DNA of 44,755 bases, taken from Azospirillum sp. Lineage in GTDB: Bacteria > Pseudomonadota > Alphaproteobacteria > Azospirillales > Azospirillaceae. Of this stretch, positions 16,317-24,007 are shown piece by piece; the stretch's first letter is position 1; each line of letters starts with the position of its first letter. The stretch is from NCBI GenBank assembly GCA_016124535.1, contig WGNK01000039.1:1-44755 (forward strand). Direction: 5' to 3'. Both the position numbers and the translations under genes were made by a program. The notes under the pieces were generated by a model, which was not told the origin of the DNA, did not search any database, and saw only the letters and a program-made list of their open reading frames with translations.

Positions 16317-16490
16317 TCACAACACGGCACGCTCGCTGACGGTGGCGCGGCGCCGCAGCAGAGCCGCCTGCCGGTGGTCGCCGTCCTCGTCGAGCATGCG
16401 CGCTTGCAATCTGAGAAACCGTGCGAATTGGGTGACGACGGCATAGTCGATGGCCGCAGCTGATCTTTCGTCATAAGCCCGGTAGTTCAT
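16317..16490 (-). CDS. small protein of 57 residues, unknown function
   Basis: A possible small gene reading MNYRAYDERS, then AAAIDYAVVTQFARFLRLQA and RMLDEDGDHRQAALLRRRAT up to SERAVL. The ATG at 16488-16490 has a purine-rich GGAAGGGGGACTAGG upstream. The product is charged and largely helical, with regular Leu/Arg spacing in the middle. It ends just before the strong bidirectional hairpin after lpdA, as a real gene would. The family is not recognised, and a chance reading frame in GC-rich DNA remains possible. The 262 bp between it and the next gene (16491-16752) show nothing I can call. Confidence 0.42.
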   Translation of the reverse strand: MNYRAYDERSAAAIDYAVVTQFARFLRLQARMLDEDGDHRQAALLRRRATVSERAVL

Positions 16491-16752
16491 GATCCTAGTC
16501 CCCCTTCCAACAAGCCTGTCAGGAAGGACTGCAATCAGCGTACCAACTCCGTACCATTGTATGGAGCCAGGCAATCCGCCGTTTTTATGTCGGGGGCAAT
16601 CGCTACGGCTGCAAACTGCATCGCAAATTGCGAGGCCAGCCCGCTGCGGTCCAAACTTGCAGATCCCTGAGCATGAATTTGCGCTCCGGCTCTGGCCACC
16701 CAGGCGGCGCGCAGGCCGCCTGGTTCCGATCGTCGCGATCACCCTGCCGCGA

Positions 16753-17271
16753 TCAGTGCGCCGCGCTTCCAGCTGTGGGGGCCTCAGCGCTTATATCAGG
16801 TTGAGAAAATTGTTCGGAAATTGCCGCTTTCAAGTTCTTGAGGGCCTGGTAGGCGGATTCTTTTGCTTCGGGCCAACTCGATTCCACGGACTCTCGAAGG
16901 CTGGCGATGGCCTCGGCGGCCTGCTTTTGCTGCGCGGCGATGGTTTCGCTGACCGCTGGACCGTTTTCCTTAACCAGGCGGTCGAGTTCCTCGGAAGCGG
17001 TGTTGTATTGACGGCTCGCCCAACTGACGAAGTCGTCTTTTTTGGCAAAGGTGTAGTCACGGATCGCCTCATAGGCCTCGGCCGCTTCTTTCTTGGCGCG
17101 ATCGGTCACCGACGGCTCTGTGGCCGGCGCCGTATCCGCGGCGGCGATTGTGAACCCGTTGCGACCGTCGGGCGCCTGCGCCGCCGCCAAATCGGAGACG
17201 GACAAGGTGCCGAGTGCGGTTGCCAGGACGGCAGCGCAGGTGAACGCACGGGTCGGTGATGAGATCGTCAT
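16753..17271 (-). CDS. exported helical protein, unknown function
   Basis: A 172-residue protein with a signal peptide: MTISSPTRAFT, a hydrophobic AAVLATALGTL, then SDLAAAQA, with cleavage likely near residue 32. The mature part is almost entirely amphipathic helix, rich in Ala, Glu and Lys (SVTDRAKKEAAEAYEAIRDY, ENGPAVSETIAAQQKQAAEA, SWPEAKESAYQALKNLKAAI), and has a phasin- or apolipoprotein-like look. It has no cysteine. The ATG at 17269-17271 is chosen because AAAGGA lies 9 bp upstream and it starts the signal peptide; an earlier in-frame start adds 34 residues with no signal character. It is divergent from the bufferin operon across a 403-bp gap. Function unknown. Confidence 0.7.
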   Translation of the reverse strand: MTISSPTRAFTCAAVLATALGTLSVSDLAAAQAPDGRNGFTIAAADTAPATEPSVTDRAKKEAAEAYEAIRDYTFAKKDDFVSWASRQYNTASEELDRLVKENGPAVSETIAAQQKQAAEAIASLRESVESSWPEAKESAYQALKNLKAAISEQFSQPDISAEAPTAGSAAH

Positions 17272-17674
17272 GGTCGATTCCTTTAGCGTCGTGGTGCCGA
17301 ACTGGCCGGCAGGTCGGTGCTGAAATAAAGATAGGGACGCAATCGGCTGGTGAGCGTGACAATTATCGTCCAAAATCTCGACCTTTCACGGCTTCAATCA
17401 AAATCTCACCGGCTGTGGTCACTGGGGTCCGACCAATTTTGTCACAAATATGGCCAGGCAATCTTTGGCCTAACCGATTGTCGCCGGATAACCCGGAAGT
17501 TTCCCTTGGCGGATCGAAGCTCCTGGGTGAAGTTGGACAACCCGCACTTCACACCCTTGTGACTCCCTGACGATCCGGTGTGACTGTAAGAGAGTCCGTA
17601 GCGCCGATATAACGGCGGCGATCGACGACGACGGGCTCCCGACGACCGGGAGCGCAGCCAAGCGGAGGGATCCC
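17272..17674. other. divergent regulatory region upstream of the bufferin operon
   Basis: This 403-bp gap has no gene. Its left part (about 17320-17480) is AT-rich compared with the flanks and should hold promoters for the exported helical protein and perhaps the bufferin operon. Near the bufA start, GCTCCCG (17635-17641) and CGGGAGC (17647-17653) form a 7-bp leader hairpin. The ribosome binding site GGAGGG is at 17664-17669. I looked for an ECF-type -35/-10 pair; GGATAACC with CGAAG near 17488-17521 is the nearest thing, but the spacing is wrong, so I do not call it. Confidence 0.5.
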
Positions 17675-17980
17675 ATGTCAGAGTCCAAGGTGTCAGAGCA
17701 CAAGTTTTCCAGTTTGACGGTGGCGGCAGCATTGGCCGGCGCGGTCGCCCTGGTCGGATTGACCGTGCCCGACGGCCATGCCCAGACCAAGCAGGAGAAA
17801 TGCTACGGCGTATCCAAGGCCGGAGAGAACGGTTGCGCCAATGCCTCCGGCACCCATTCCTGTGCGGGCAATTCCACGGCCGACTACAGCGGCGACGACT
17901 GGAAGCTGGTGCCCGCCGGAACTTGCGAAAAGATGGGCGGCCAGATGAAGGCCTTCGCGGGCACCGGCAAGCCGAAGTGA
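17675..17980 (+). CDS. bufA: bufferin-type RiPP precursor (DUF2282 family, BufA1-like)
   Basis: A 101-residue precursor with a Sec signal peptide: a charged start (MSESKVSEHK), a hydrophobic stretch at 11-30, and likely cleavage after DGHA at residue 36. The mature peptide of about 65 residues has exactly four cysteines, C43, C54, C63 and C84, in KCYG, NGCA, SCAG and TCEK, the usual DUF2282 pattern. Peptides of this family next to a DUF692 enzyme and a DUF2063 protein have been described as bufferins: secreted copper-binding peptides whose cysteines are turned into thiooxazole-type rings. The ribosome binding site GGAGGG is 5 bp before the ATG. It is the first gene of the operon, 22 bp before bufB. 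Copper binding and modification here are inferred from family and context. Confidence 0.9.
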   Translation: MSESKVSEHKFSSLTVAAALAGAVALVGLTVPDGHAQTKQEKCYGVSKAGENGCANASGTHSCAGNSTADYSGDDWKLVPAGTCEKMGGQMKAFAGTGKPK

Positions 17981-18002
17981 GGCCGGACGGGACCGGGCGG
18001 AG

Positions 18003-18881
18003 GTGACCACGGCTCCTGATCCTGGCGCGGCGCCGATCCCCGTTTCGGCGGGGGTCGGGCTGCGCACCTGCCATCTTGGGGACTTTCTGACCACCGCGCC
18101 GGTGGTGCCCTGGCTGGAGATTCATGCCGAGACCTTCCTGCAGGCCGGTGGTCCGCGCTTGCGGGCCTTGGACAGGATCCGCTGCGATTATCCGTTCAGT
18201 GTCCACGGCGTCGGTTTGTCATTGGGCGGCGCCGAGCCGGTCGATCCTGATCACCTCGACCGCGTTGCCGCGCTGGTCGAGCGGGTGCGGCCGGGGCTGG
18301 TGTCCGAGCACCTGGCGTGGAGCGTGACCGGCGGCGTCTATTTCAACGACCTGCTGCCGCTGGCCTATACCGAACCGGTGCTGGCGGCGGTGTGCCGCAA
18401 CGTCGATCAGGTCCAGACCCGGCTGGGGCGGCGGATTCTGGTCGAGAATCCATCGACCTACCTTCAGTTCGCAGCATCGACGATCCCCGAGCCCGAGTTC
18501 CTGGCCGAACTGGCGCGGCGTAGCGGCTGCGGCATTCTGCTCGACGTCAACAATATCCATGTCAGCGCGGTCAACCACGGCTGGGATGCCCTGGCCTATC
18601 TCAATGCCGTTCCCGCCGCTGCGGTCGGAGAAATCCACATCGCCGGTCATTGGATCGAGCCCTGCGACGACGCCGTGCTGCTGATCGACGACCACGGCGC
18701 CGAAGTTGCCGAACCGGTGTGGACGCTGCTGGAGGCCGCCCTGGAGCGGAGCGGGCCGCGGCCGGTGCTGGTCGAATGGGATACCCGCATCCCGGCGCTG
18801 CCGGTCCTGTTGGCCGAAGCGGCCAAGGCCGAAACCCGTCTCGAGATTGCCCGGGAGCGGAGCCGGCGCCATGCGGCCTGA
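18003..18881 (+). CDS. bufB: MNIO (DUF692) multinuclear iron oxidase, bufferin modification enzyme
   Basis: A 292-residue TIM-barrel protein of the DUF692 / MNIO family, mixed-valent iron enzymes that oxidatively rearrange cysteines in RiPP precursors. Likely metal and active-site residues are visible: H68 in FSVHGVG, E102-H103 in SEHLAW, E148-N149 in LVENPSTYL, D181, N184 and H186 in LLDVNNIHVSAVNHG, H212 and H216 in GEIHIAGHW, D230-H231, and E258/D260 in LVEWDTRIP. The GTG at 18003 is taken as start, but the closest GGAG abuts it, so the start is uncertain. The 3-prime end overlaps bufC by 11 bp. In bufferin systems this enzyme acts on BufA with help from BufC before export. Confidence 0.93.
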   Translation: MTTAPDPGAAPIPVSAGVGLRTCHLGDFLTTAPVVPWLEIHAETFLQAGGPRLRALDRIRCDYPFSVHGVGLSLGGAEPVDPDHLDRVAALVERVRPGLVSEHLAWSVTGGVYFNDLLPLAYTEPVLAAVCRNVDQVQTRLGRRILVENPSTYLQFAASTIPEPEFLAELARRSGCGILLDVNNIHVSAVNHGWDALAYLNAVPAAAVGEIHIAGHWIEPCDDAVLLIDDHGAEVAEPVWTLLEAALERSGPRPVLVEWDTRIPALPVLLAEAAKAETRLEIARERSRRHAA

Positions 18882-19671
18882 GGCGCCGGGCCGCGACCTC
18901 CTCGCCCCGGAACCCGTGCAGCGCGCCGTCGAGGATGGCTTTCGCCGCGCCCTGCTCCTCGACGACCGCGCGCCCTTGCTTGGACTGATCGCGGAGGGTG
19001 GCGTGCCGGCGGCGCGTCGCCTGGCGGTTCACCGCAACACCTTTTTCGGTTTCCTGGTCGAGACTCTGGCGGCGGCCTACCCTGTGGTCTCCCGGCTGGT
19101 CGGGACGGCGTTTTTTCGCGGCGCCGGGGTTGCCTATATCCGCGCGGAGCCGCCCGATCGGCCGCAGCTTTCGGCCTATGGCGGGGGCTTCGCCGATTTC
19201 CTGGAGAGCTTCGCGCCGGCCCGCGGGCTACCCTACCTGTCCGATGTCGCGCGGCTGGAATGGGCGCGCATCGAGGCGGTGTTTGCTGCCGATGCCGAAC
19301 CGCTCGACGCCACGGCTTTGCAGGCGGTGGCGATTGCCGACTACCCGAGGCTCCGCTTTTGTCCCCACCCGACGCTTCGGCTGGTTTCGTCGCCATGGCC
19401 GATCCAGCGCCTGTGGCAGGCGCACCAGTGCGAGCCGGTTGAACCGGTCGAACTCGAAGCCGGCGGCGACCTGGTCCTGGTGCTGCGGCCCGGCCTGGTC
19501 GTCGCGGCCGTGGTGCTGTCGCCCGGCGATGCCGCGTTGATCCGGGCGATCTGCGCCGGCGCCACCCTGGAGCAGGCGGCGGTCGCGGCGGCCACACCGG
19601 GCTTCAACCTGCAGGCGGCCCTGGCCGGGCACTTGACTCGGGGCAGCTTCACCGGTTTCACAATCGCGTAG
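18871..19671 (+). CDS. bufC: DUF2063 partner protein of the MNIO enzyme
   Basis: A 266-residue protein whose N-terminal part matches the DUF2063 domain: AVHRNTFFGFLVETLAAAYP (about 51-70), then VSRLVGTAFFRGAGVAYI and PQLSAYGGGFADFL. Domains of this type bind the precursor peptide and present it to the MNIO enzyme; the old label of putative DNA-binding domain is misleading. The C-terminal part (about 130-266) contains LEWARIEAVF and several hydrophobic strands and is less conserved. The ATG at 18871 overlaps the bufB stop by 11 bp, which suggests coupled synthesis and a stable BufB-BufC complex. The open frame extends upstream inside bufB without family similarity. Confidence 0.9.
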   Translation: MRPEAPGRDLLAPEPVQRAVEDGFRRALLLDDRAPLLGLIAEGGVPAARRLAVHRNTFFGFLVETLAAAYPVVSRLVGTAFFRGAGVAYIRAEPPDRPQLSAYGGGFADFLESFAPARGLPYLSDVARLEWARIEAVFAADAEPLDATALQAVAIADYPRLRFCPHPTLRLVSSPWPIQRLWQAHQCEPVEPVELEAGGDLVLVLRPGLVVAAVVLSPGDAALIRAICAGATLEQAAVAAATPGFNLQAALAGHLTRGSFTGFTIA

Positions 19672-19750
19672 CGATTGGCCACGAAACCATGGCCGTTTGA
19701 CCGCGGCCACCTGACGAAGGCGCGGTTCGGCCCGAGGGAGAGCTTCTGAC

Positions 19751-20209
19751 ATGGCGACAAAATGGCAAGTGGTTGCGGCGTCCTACCGCCAGATCACCGA
19801 AGTGCTCGAACGTTGGGCTGTGCCGGTGGTCGATCTTCTGGGCCGCGCCGCGCTGTTCCGCGTGTTCTTCTATTCAGGTCTGAGCAAGATCGCCAACTGG
19901 GAGGGCACGGTTCAACTGTTCGCCCATGAATATCAGGTGCCGTTGCTGCCCCCGGCACTGGCCGCGATGTTGGCGACGTCGACCGAGCTGGTCGCTTCGA
20001 CTCTGGTCCTGGTTGGACTGGGTACCCGCATCGCGGCACTGCCGATGCTGGAGATGGCAATCATCATTCAGTTCTGGGTCGGCGCGGTCAATCCGGCGTT
20101 CAACCGGGTTGAACACTTCTTTTGGATGGTGCTCTTGCTGGCAGTGATCTGCCGGGGGCCCGGAAAACTCTCTCTCGACTACCTGATCAGCCGGCGTTGC
20201 CCCCAGTAG
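19751..20209 (+). CDS. DoxX-like membrane protein of the bufferin operon
   Basis: A 152-residue integral membrane protein of the DoxX family with about four hydrophobic segments (roughly 25-42, 68-90, 95-112 and 118-135). Family features include the N-terminal LFRVFFYSGLSKIANW and the later QFWVGAVNPAFNRVEHFFWM. DoxX genes commonly form the fourth member (bufD) of bufferin operons; a link to redox or membrane handling of the product is plausible but not shown. GAGGGAG precedes the ATG at 19751. It follows bufC by 79 bp on the same strand and is probably cotranscribed. Confidence 0.88.
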   Translation: MATKWQVVAASYRQITEVLERWAVPVVDLLGRAALFRVFFYSGLSKIANWEGTVQLFAHEYQVPLLPPALAAMLATSTELVASTLVLVGLGTRIAALPMLEMAIIIQFWVGAVNPAFNRVEHFFWMVLLLAVICRGPGKLSLDYLISRRCPQ

Positions 20210-20220
20210 TGGTCCGACCG

Positions 20221-21531
20221 ATGGTGCACAACTGGATTGCCGCGGCGGCGGTCTATCTCGATCGCCGCGTCGGGGTGGTTTTGCTGCTGGGCTTCGCCAG
20301 CGGATTGCCCTTGGCCCTGACCGGGGCGACGCTCAGCGTCTGGCTTGCCGAGTCCGGGTTGAAGCTCACCGCGATCGGGCTGTTTTCCCTGGTCGGGCTG
20401 CCCTATTCGCTGAAATTTCTGTGGGCCCCCTTGATCGATCGGCTGCCGTTGCCGGTCTTGGATCGCTGCTTCGGCCGGCGTCGCGCCTGGGGCCTGGCCA
20501 GCCAGCTCTGTCTGATGCTGGCCCTGATCGGGCTGGGCCTGACCGATCCGCGCAGCGATCCGTGGTGGACCGCCTGCCTCGCCGTGGTGGTGGCATTCTG
20601 CTCGGCCAGCCAGGACATCGTGATCGATGCCTACCGGGTCGAGAGTCTGGAGCCGCACCAGTTCGGTGCCGGTGCCGCGACCTATGTGCTGGGGTATCGC
20701 TTCGGCATGCTGGCCTCGGGGGCCGGAGCGCTCTATCTGGCCAGCGCGCTGCCGTGGCGCGAGGTCTATTTCGCGATGGCGGCGCTGGTCTTGGTCGGCA
20801 TGGCGACGCTGCTGTTAAGCGGCGAGCCGGCGGCGAAGGTGCGCAGGGACCGCGCCCAAGGGCAGGGTGTGGGCGCCTGGCTCTATGGCGCGGTGGTGGC
20901 ACCGTTCACCGATTTCATGAGCCGCCCGGCCTGGGCCATCGTGCTCGGCTTCATCGTGGTGTTCAAGCTCGGCGACGTCCTGGTCGGCGTCATGGCGATG
21001 CCGTTTTATCTCGACCTTGGCTTCAGCAAGATCGAGATCGCCAATGTCACCAAGCTGTTCGGCCTGCTCGCGACGATCGCCGGCGGCTTTATCGGCGGTG
21101 CCCTGGTCCATCGCCTGGGCATCATGCGCGGCGTGCTGGTGTGCGGCGTGCTGCAGATGGTGTCGAACCTGACCTTCGCGGTGCTCGCCATGGTCGGCCA
21201 CGACCTCGGCATGCTGATGGTCACCGTCACGATCGAGAATATTTGCGGCGGCATGGCGACCGCCGCCTTCGTCGCCTATCTGTCGAGCCTGTGTTCGGTC
21301 GCCTATACCGCGACCCAATACGCCCTGCTGTCATCGCTGTTCGCGTTCTCCCGCGATGTCCTGGGGGCAAGTGGCGGCTGGTTCTCGGGCCAACTCGGCT
21401 GGGTCGGCTACTTTGTGCTGTGTACCGCCGCCGCCCTGCCGGGGCTGGCGCTGTTTCTGGTCTTGTGTGGTCGTTCGCTGGCGCCCCAGCCGGTGGCGGC
21501 GCCGATTGAGGCGGTCCCCGAGCATCCTTAG
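20221..21531 (+). CDS. ampG: AmpG-like MFS permease (muropeptide transporter family)
   Basis: A 436-residue major facilitator with about 12 hydrophobic segments. The N-terminus reads VGVVLLLGFASGLPLALTGA, followed by the AmpG-like FSLVGLPYSLKFLWAPLIDR and the QDIVIDAYRVE segment. AmpG imports anhydromuropeptides from the periplasm for cell wall recycling and can feed beta-lactamase induction. No ampD, nagZ or ampC is nearby. I use the ATG at 20221; an in-frame GTG at 20209 overlaps the doxX stop and is also possible, and neither has a strong ribosome binding site. It lies 11 bp after doxX, so read-through from the bufferin operon is likely. The last four bases overlap the truA stop on the other strand. 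Confidence 0.85.
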   Translation: MVHNWIAAAAVYLDRRVGVVLLLGFASGLPLALTGATLSVWLAESGLKLTAIGLFSLVGLPYSLKFLWAPLIDRLPLPVLDRCFGRRRAWGLASQLCLMLALIGLGLTDPRSDPWWTACLAVVVAFCSASQDIVIDAYRVESLEPHQFGAGAATYVLGYRFGMLASGAGALYLASALPWREVYFAMAALVLVGMATLLLSGEPAAKVRRDRAQGQGVGAWLYGAVVAPFTDFMSRPAWAIVLGFIVVFKLGDVLVGVMAMPFYLDLGFSKIEIANVTKLFGLLATIAGGFIGGALVHRLGIMRGVLVCGVLQMVSNLTFAVLAMVGHDLGMLMVTVTIENICGGMATAAFVAYLSSLCSVAYTATQYALLSSLFAFSRDVLGASGGWFSGQLGWVGYFVLCTAAALPGLALFLVLCGRSLAPQPVAAPIEAVPEHP

Positions 21532-22337
21532 GGCGAGGCCGGCGGGCCCGGTACCGCCGGTCGCGGGTCGTAGCGGGCTTCGACGAAATAGAGGCCGTCG
21601 GCCGGCGCGGTTGGGCCGGCAGCACTGCGGTTGCACGCCGCGAGCGCTTTGGCGACCCGATAGACCGGCCATTTGCCGGCGCCGACCCGCTCCAGGGTGC
21701 CGACCATATTGCGGACCTGGTGGTGCAGGAACGAGCGGGCCTCGGCGGTGATCTGGATCTCCTCGCCATAGCGTGCGACGTCGAGTCGATCCAGCGTTTT
21801 GACCGGCGACTTGGCCTGGCACAGGCTGGCGCGGAAACTGGTGAAGTCGTGGTGGCCGACCAGGTGCTGGGCGGCCTCGTGCATGGCGGCGGCGTCGAGC
21901 CTGCGGGCGACCTGCCAGGCGCGGCCGGCATCGAGGGTGAGCGGTGCCGGACGGTTGACGATACGGTAGAGGTAGCGCCGGCCGCTCGCCGATAGCCGGG
22001 CATGAAATTCCTCCGCGACCGCCTCGGCGGTGAGCACGGCAACCGGCAAGGGCCTCAGGTGATAATTGACCGCGTTGCGCACGGTCTCGGGCCCGGCCGT
22101 TCGGGCGAGGTCGAAATGCACCACCTGGCCGAAGGCGTGGACACCGGCATCGGTGCGGCCGGCGGCGAAGGTGGTCACGATCTCCCCGGAAAATTTGGCG
22201 ATCGCCTCTTCCAGCGTCTGCTGCACCGACCGCCCGTTGTCCTGGCGCTGCCAGCCGACGAACGGCCGCCCGTCATATTCCAGCAGCAGCTTCCACCGGG
22301 TCAGCGCGGGTTCGGGCGGGGGGGCCGGGGCATTCAT
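21528..22337 (-). CDS. truA: tRNA pseudouridine(38-40) synthase
   Basis: A 269-residue TruA, which isomerises uridines 38-40 in the anticodon stem of many tRNAs. The catalytic aspartate is D63 in AAGRTDAGVHAFGQ. Other family parts are LLLEYDGRPFVGWQRQ near the start, the RYLYRIVNR strand, and FLHHQVRNMVGTLERVGAGK in the C-terminal half. The ATG at 22335-22337 overlaps the cobW stop by four bases (ATGA). An in-frame extension upstream lies inside cobW and is not family sequence. It is the last gene of the ccmA-ccmB-cobU-cobW-truA string and ends by overlapping the ampG stop. Confidence 0.96.
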   Translation of the reverse strand: MNAPAPPPEPALTRWKLLLEYDGRPFVGWQRQDNGRSVQQTLEEAIAKFSGEIVTTFAAGRTDAGVHAFGQVVHFDLARTAGPETVRNAVNYHLRPLPVAVLTAEAVAEEFHARLSASGRRYLYRIVNRPAPLTLDAGRAWQVARRLDAAAMHEAAQHLVGHHDFTSFRASLCQAKSPVKTLDRLDVARYGEEIQITAEARSFLHHQVRNMVGTLERVGAGKWPVYRVAKALAACNRSAAGPTAPADGLYFVEARYDPRPAVPGPPASP

Positions 22338-23395
22338 GCCTGCGGCGGCAGTGCCACGGCAGCGCCCTCGCACAGCGCCGCGGTAATGGCGTCCCGATCC
22401 AATCCCTTCTGACCAATCACGACCAGCGCGCTGCGCCGCAGCTCGTCGGCCCGCCATGGCCGATCGTAATAGTTCTGGATCCGGCTGCCCACCGCCTGGA
22501 TGACGTGGCGCATCGGCTTGCCCTCGATCGCCAGGAAGCCCTTGATCCGCAAGATATCGTGGCGGGCGGCGGCGGCCTTGAGACGCTCGACCAAGGTATC
22601 GGGGCTGTCGAGCGGTCCGAGCGGGACCACGAAGCTGTCGAAATCGTCATGGTCATGGGCCAGGCCCTCATTATCGTGGTGCGACGGCCGCGAGGCGAGA
22701 TCCTCCTCGGCCGCCGCCGCCAGTCCGAGCACGATCCGCGGGTCCAGCGCGCCAGCGACCGCCGGCACCGCCTTGACCGCCGGCCTCAAATGCAGTGCAA
22801 CCGCGCGCGCGACCTCGGCGAGGCTGCGATCATCGACCAGATCGGACTTGTTCAGAATCACCATGTCGGCGCACTGGATCTGCTCTTCGAACAGCTCCTC
22901 CAGGGGGCTTTCATGATCGAGCGACGGGTCTTCGGCGCGCGCCGCGGCCAGGGCGGCGGGATCGGTGGCGAAGCGGCCGGCGGCGACCGCTGCGGCATCG
23001 ATCACCGCGATCACGCCGTCGACGGTGACGCGGGTGCGGATCTCCGGCCAGGCGAATGCCTTGACCAGCGGCTTGGGCAGAGCGAGACCCGACGTCTCGA
23101 TCACGATGTGATCGGGCGGCTGGTCGCGCGACAGCAACTGCTCGATGGTCGGCAGGAAGTCGTCGGCGACGGTGCAGCAGATGCAGCCATTGGTCAGCTC
23201 GACGATGTCGGCATCGCGGCAGCCCTCGACGCCGCAGCCGGCGATCAGCTCGCGGTCGACGCCGAGATCGCCGAATTCGTTGATGACCAGCGCCAGCCTC
23301 CGGCCGGCGGCGTGCTCGATCAGGTGGCGGATCAGGCTGGTCTTGCCGGCGCCGAGAAAGCCGGTCACCACGGTTGCGGGTATTTTCGAAGCCAT
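22334..23395 (-). CDS. cobW: CobW/COG0523 G3E-family metallochaperone GTPase
   Basis: A 353-residue G3E GTPase. Walker A is TGFLGAGKTSL (11-21), the metal motif is CICC (71-74) in LTNGCICCTVADD, the switch region contains IETSGLALP, and the base-specificity motif is LNKSD (about 178-182). A histidine/aspartate-rich stretch (SHHDNEGLAHDHDDFD) before the C-terminal CobW domain probably binds metal. CobW-type members are linked to cobalt delivery for cobalamin; close relatives handle zinc. The adjacent cobU supports the cobalamin role, but the rest of the pathway is not in this window. It is preceded by cobU (33-bp gap) and overlaps truA. Confidence 0.92.
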   Translation of the reverse strand: MASKIPATVVTGFLGAGKTSLIRHLIEHAAGRRLALVINEFGDLGVDRELIAGCGVEGCRDADIVELTNGCICCTVADDFLPTIEQLLSRDQPPDHIVIETSGLALPKPLVKAFAWPEIRTRVTVDGVIAVIDAAAVAAGRFATDPAALAAARAEDPSLDHESPLEELFEEQIQCADMVILNKSDLVDDRSLAEVARAVALHLRPAVKAVPAVAGALDPRIVLGLAAAAEEDLASRPSHHDNEGLAHDHDDFDSFVVPLGPLDSPDTLVERLKAAAARHDILRIKGFLAIEGKPMRHVIQAVGSRIQNYYDRPWRADELRRSALVVIGQKGLDRDAITAALCEGAAVALPPQA

Positions 23396-23428
23396 AGAGC
23401 AGGTCCTGACAGGGGCGCCGCCCCGGCC

Positions 23429-23962
23429 TCAGGGCGCGCGCGATCCGATACCCTTTAACACCAAAGGAAGGCCGGCGGCCACGAAGTACACGGTATCAGC
23501 CCGGCCCGCCACCGCCTGGTGCAGGGCGCCGGCATGGTCGCGGAAGGCGCGGGCCAGCGCATTGTCCGGCACGATGCCAAGCCCGACTTCGTTGGACACC
23601 AGCACCACCCGTCCGGCACAGCGGTCCAGCGCGGCGATCAGCCGAGCGGTCGCGTCGGCGATGTCGTGGCCCGCCGCCAGCAGATTGCTCAGCCACAGCG
23701 TCAGGCAGTCAACCAGCACGGCGCTGTCCGGCCGGGCCAAGTCTGGCAGGACCTCGGGCAGCGCCAGGGGCGCCTCGACCGTCCGCCACGCCGGCCCGCG
23801 CCGCGCCCGGTGGGCGGCGATCCGCGCCGTCATCTCGCCATCCCGCGGTTCGGCAGTTGCCAGGTAAATCGGCTGGGCACTGGCAGCGATCAGCGACTCG
23901 GCAAAGCAACTCTTGCCGGAGCGGGTGCCGCCTAGGACCAAGGTAATCTCGGATGGGGTCAT
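23429..23962 (-). CDS. cobU: adenosylcobinamide kinase / adenosylcobinamide-phosphate guanylyltransferase
   Basis: A 177-residue CobU/CobP enzyme that phosphorylates adenosylcobinamide and attaches GMP, preparing the nucleotide loop of cobalamin. It shows the P-loop VLGGTRSGKSCFAE near the start, the ATAEPRDGEM strand, the AAHRARRGPAWRTVEAP nucleotide segment (here AHRARR, slightly divergent from the usual histidine pair), LVDCLTLWLSNLL and VSNEVGLGIVP. The ATG at 23960-23962 is chosen; a TTG five codons upstream is possible. It lies 45 bp after ccmB in a minus-strand operon. I see no cobalamin riboswitch upstream. Confidence 0.94.
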   Translation of the reverse strand: MTPSEITLVLGGTRSGKSCFAESLIAASAQPIYLATAEPRDGEMTARIAAHRARRGPAWRTVEAPLALPEVLPDLARPDSAVLVDCLTLWLSNLLAAGHDIADATARLIAALDRCAGRVVLVSNEVGLGIVPDNALARAFRDHAGALHQAVAGRADTVYFVAAGLPLVLKGIGSRAP

Positions 23963-24007
23963 CGGAAAAATGCTCAAAGCGGGCGGCGGCCGCCCGTGGA
24001 CCCCCGG

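Noticed and set aside
16491..16752. tRNA or small RNA gene in the gap
   Set aside because: No cloverleaf, T-loop GTTCGA with matching stems, or terminator pair was found.
17480..17620. ECF sigma factor promoter for the bufferin operon
   Set aside because: GGATAACC and CGAAG occur, but the spacing (about 21 bp) does not fit a known ECF promoter, and no sigma factor gene is adjacent.
23396..24007. Cobalamin riboswitch before cobU or cobW
   Set aside because: The gaps of 45 and 33 bp are too short and show no B12-box-like sequence; the operon begins at ccmA.
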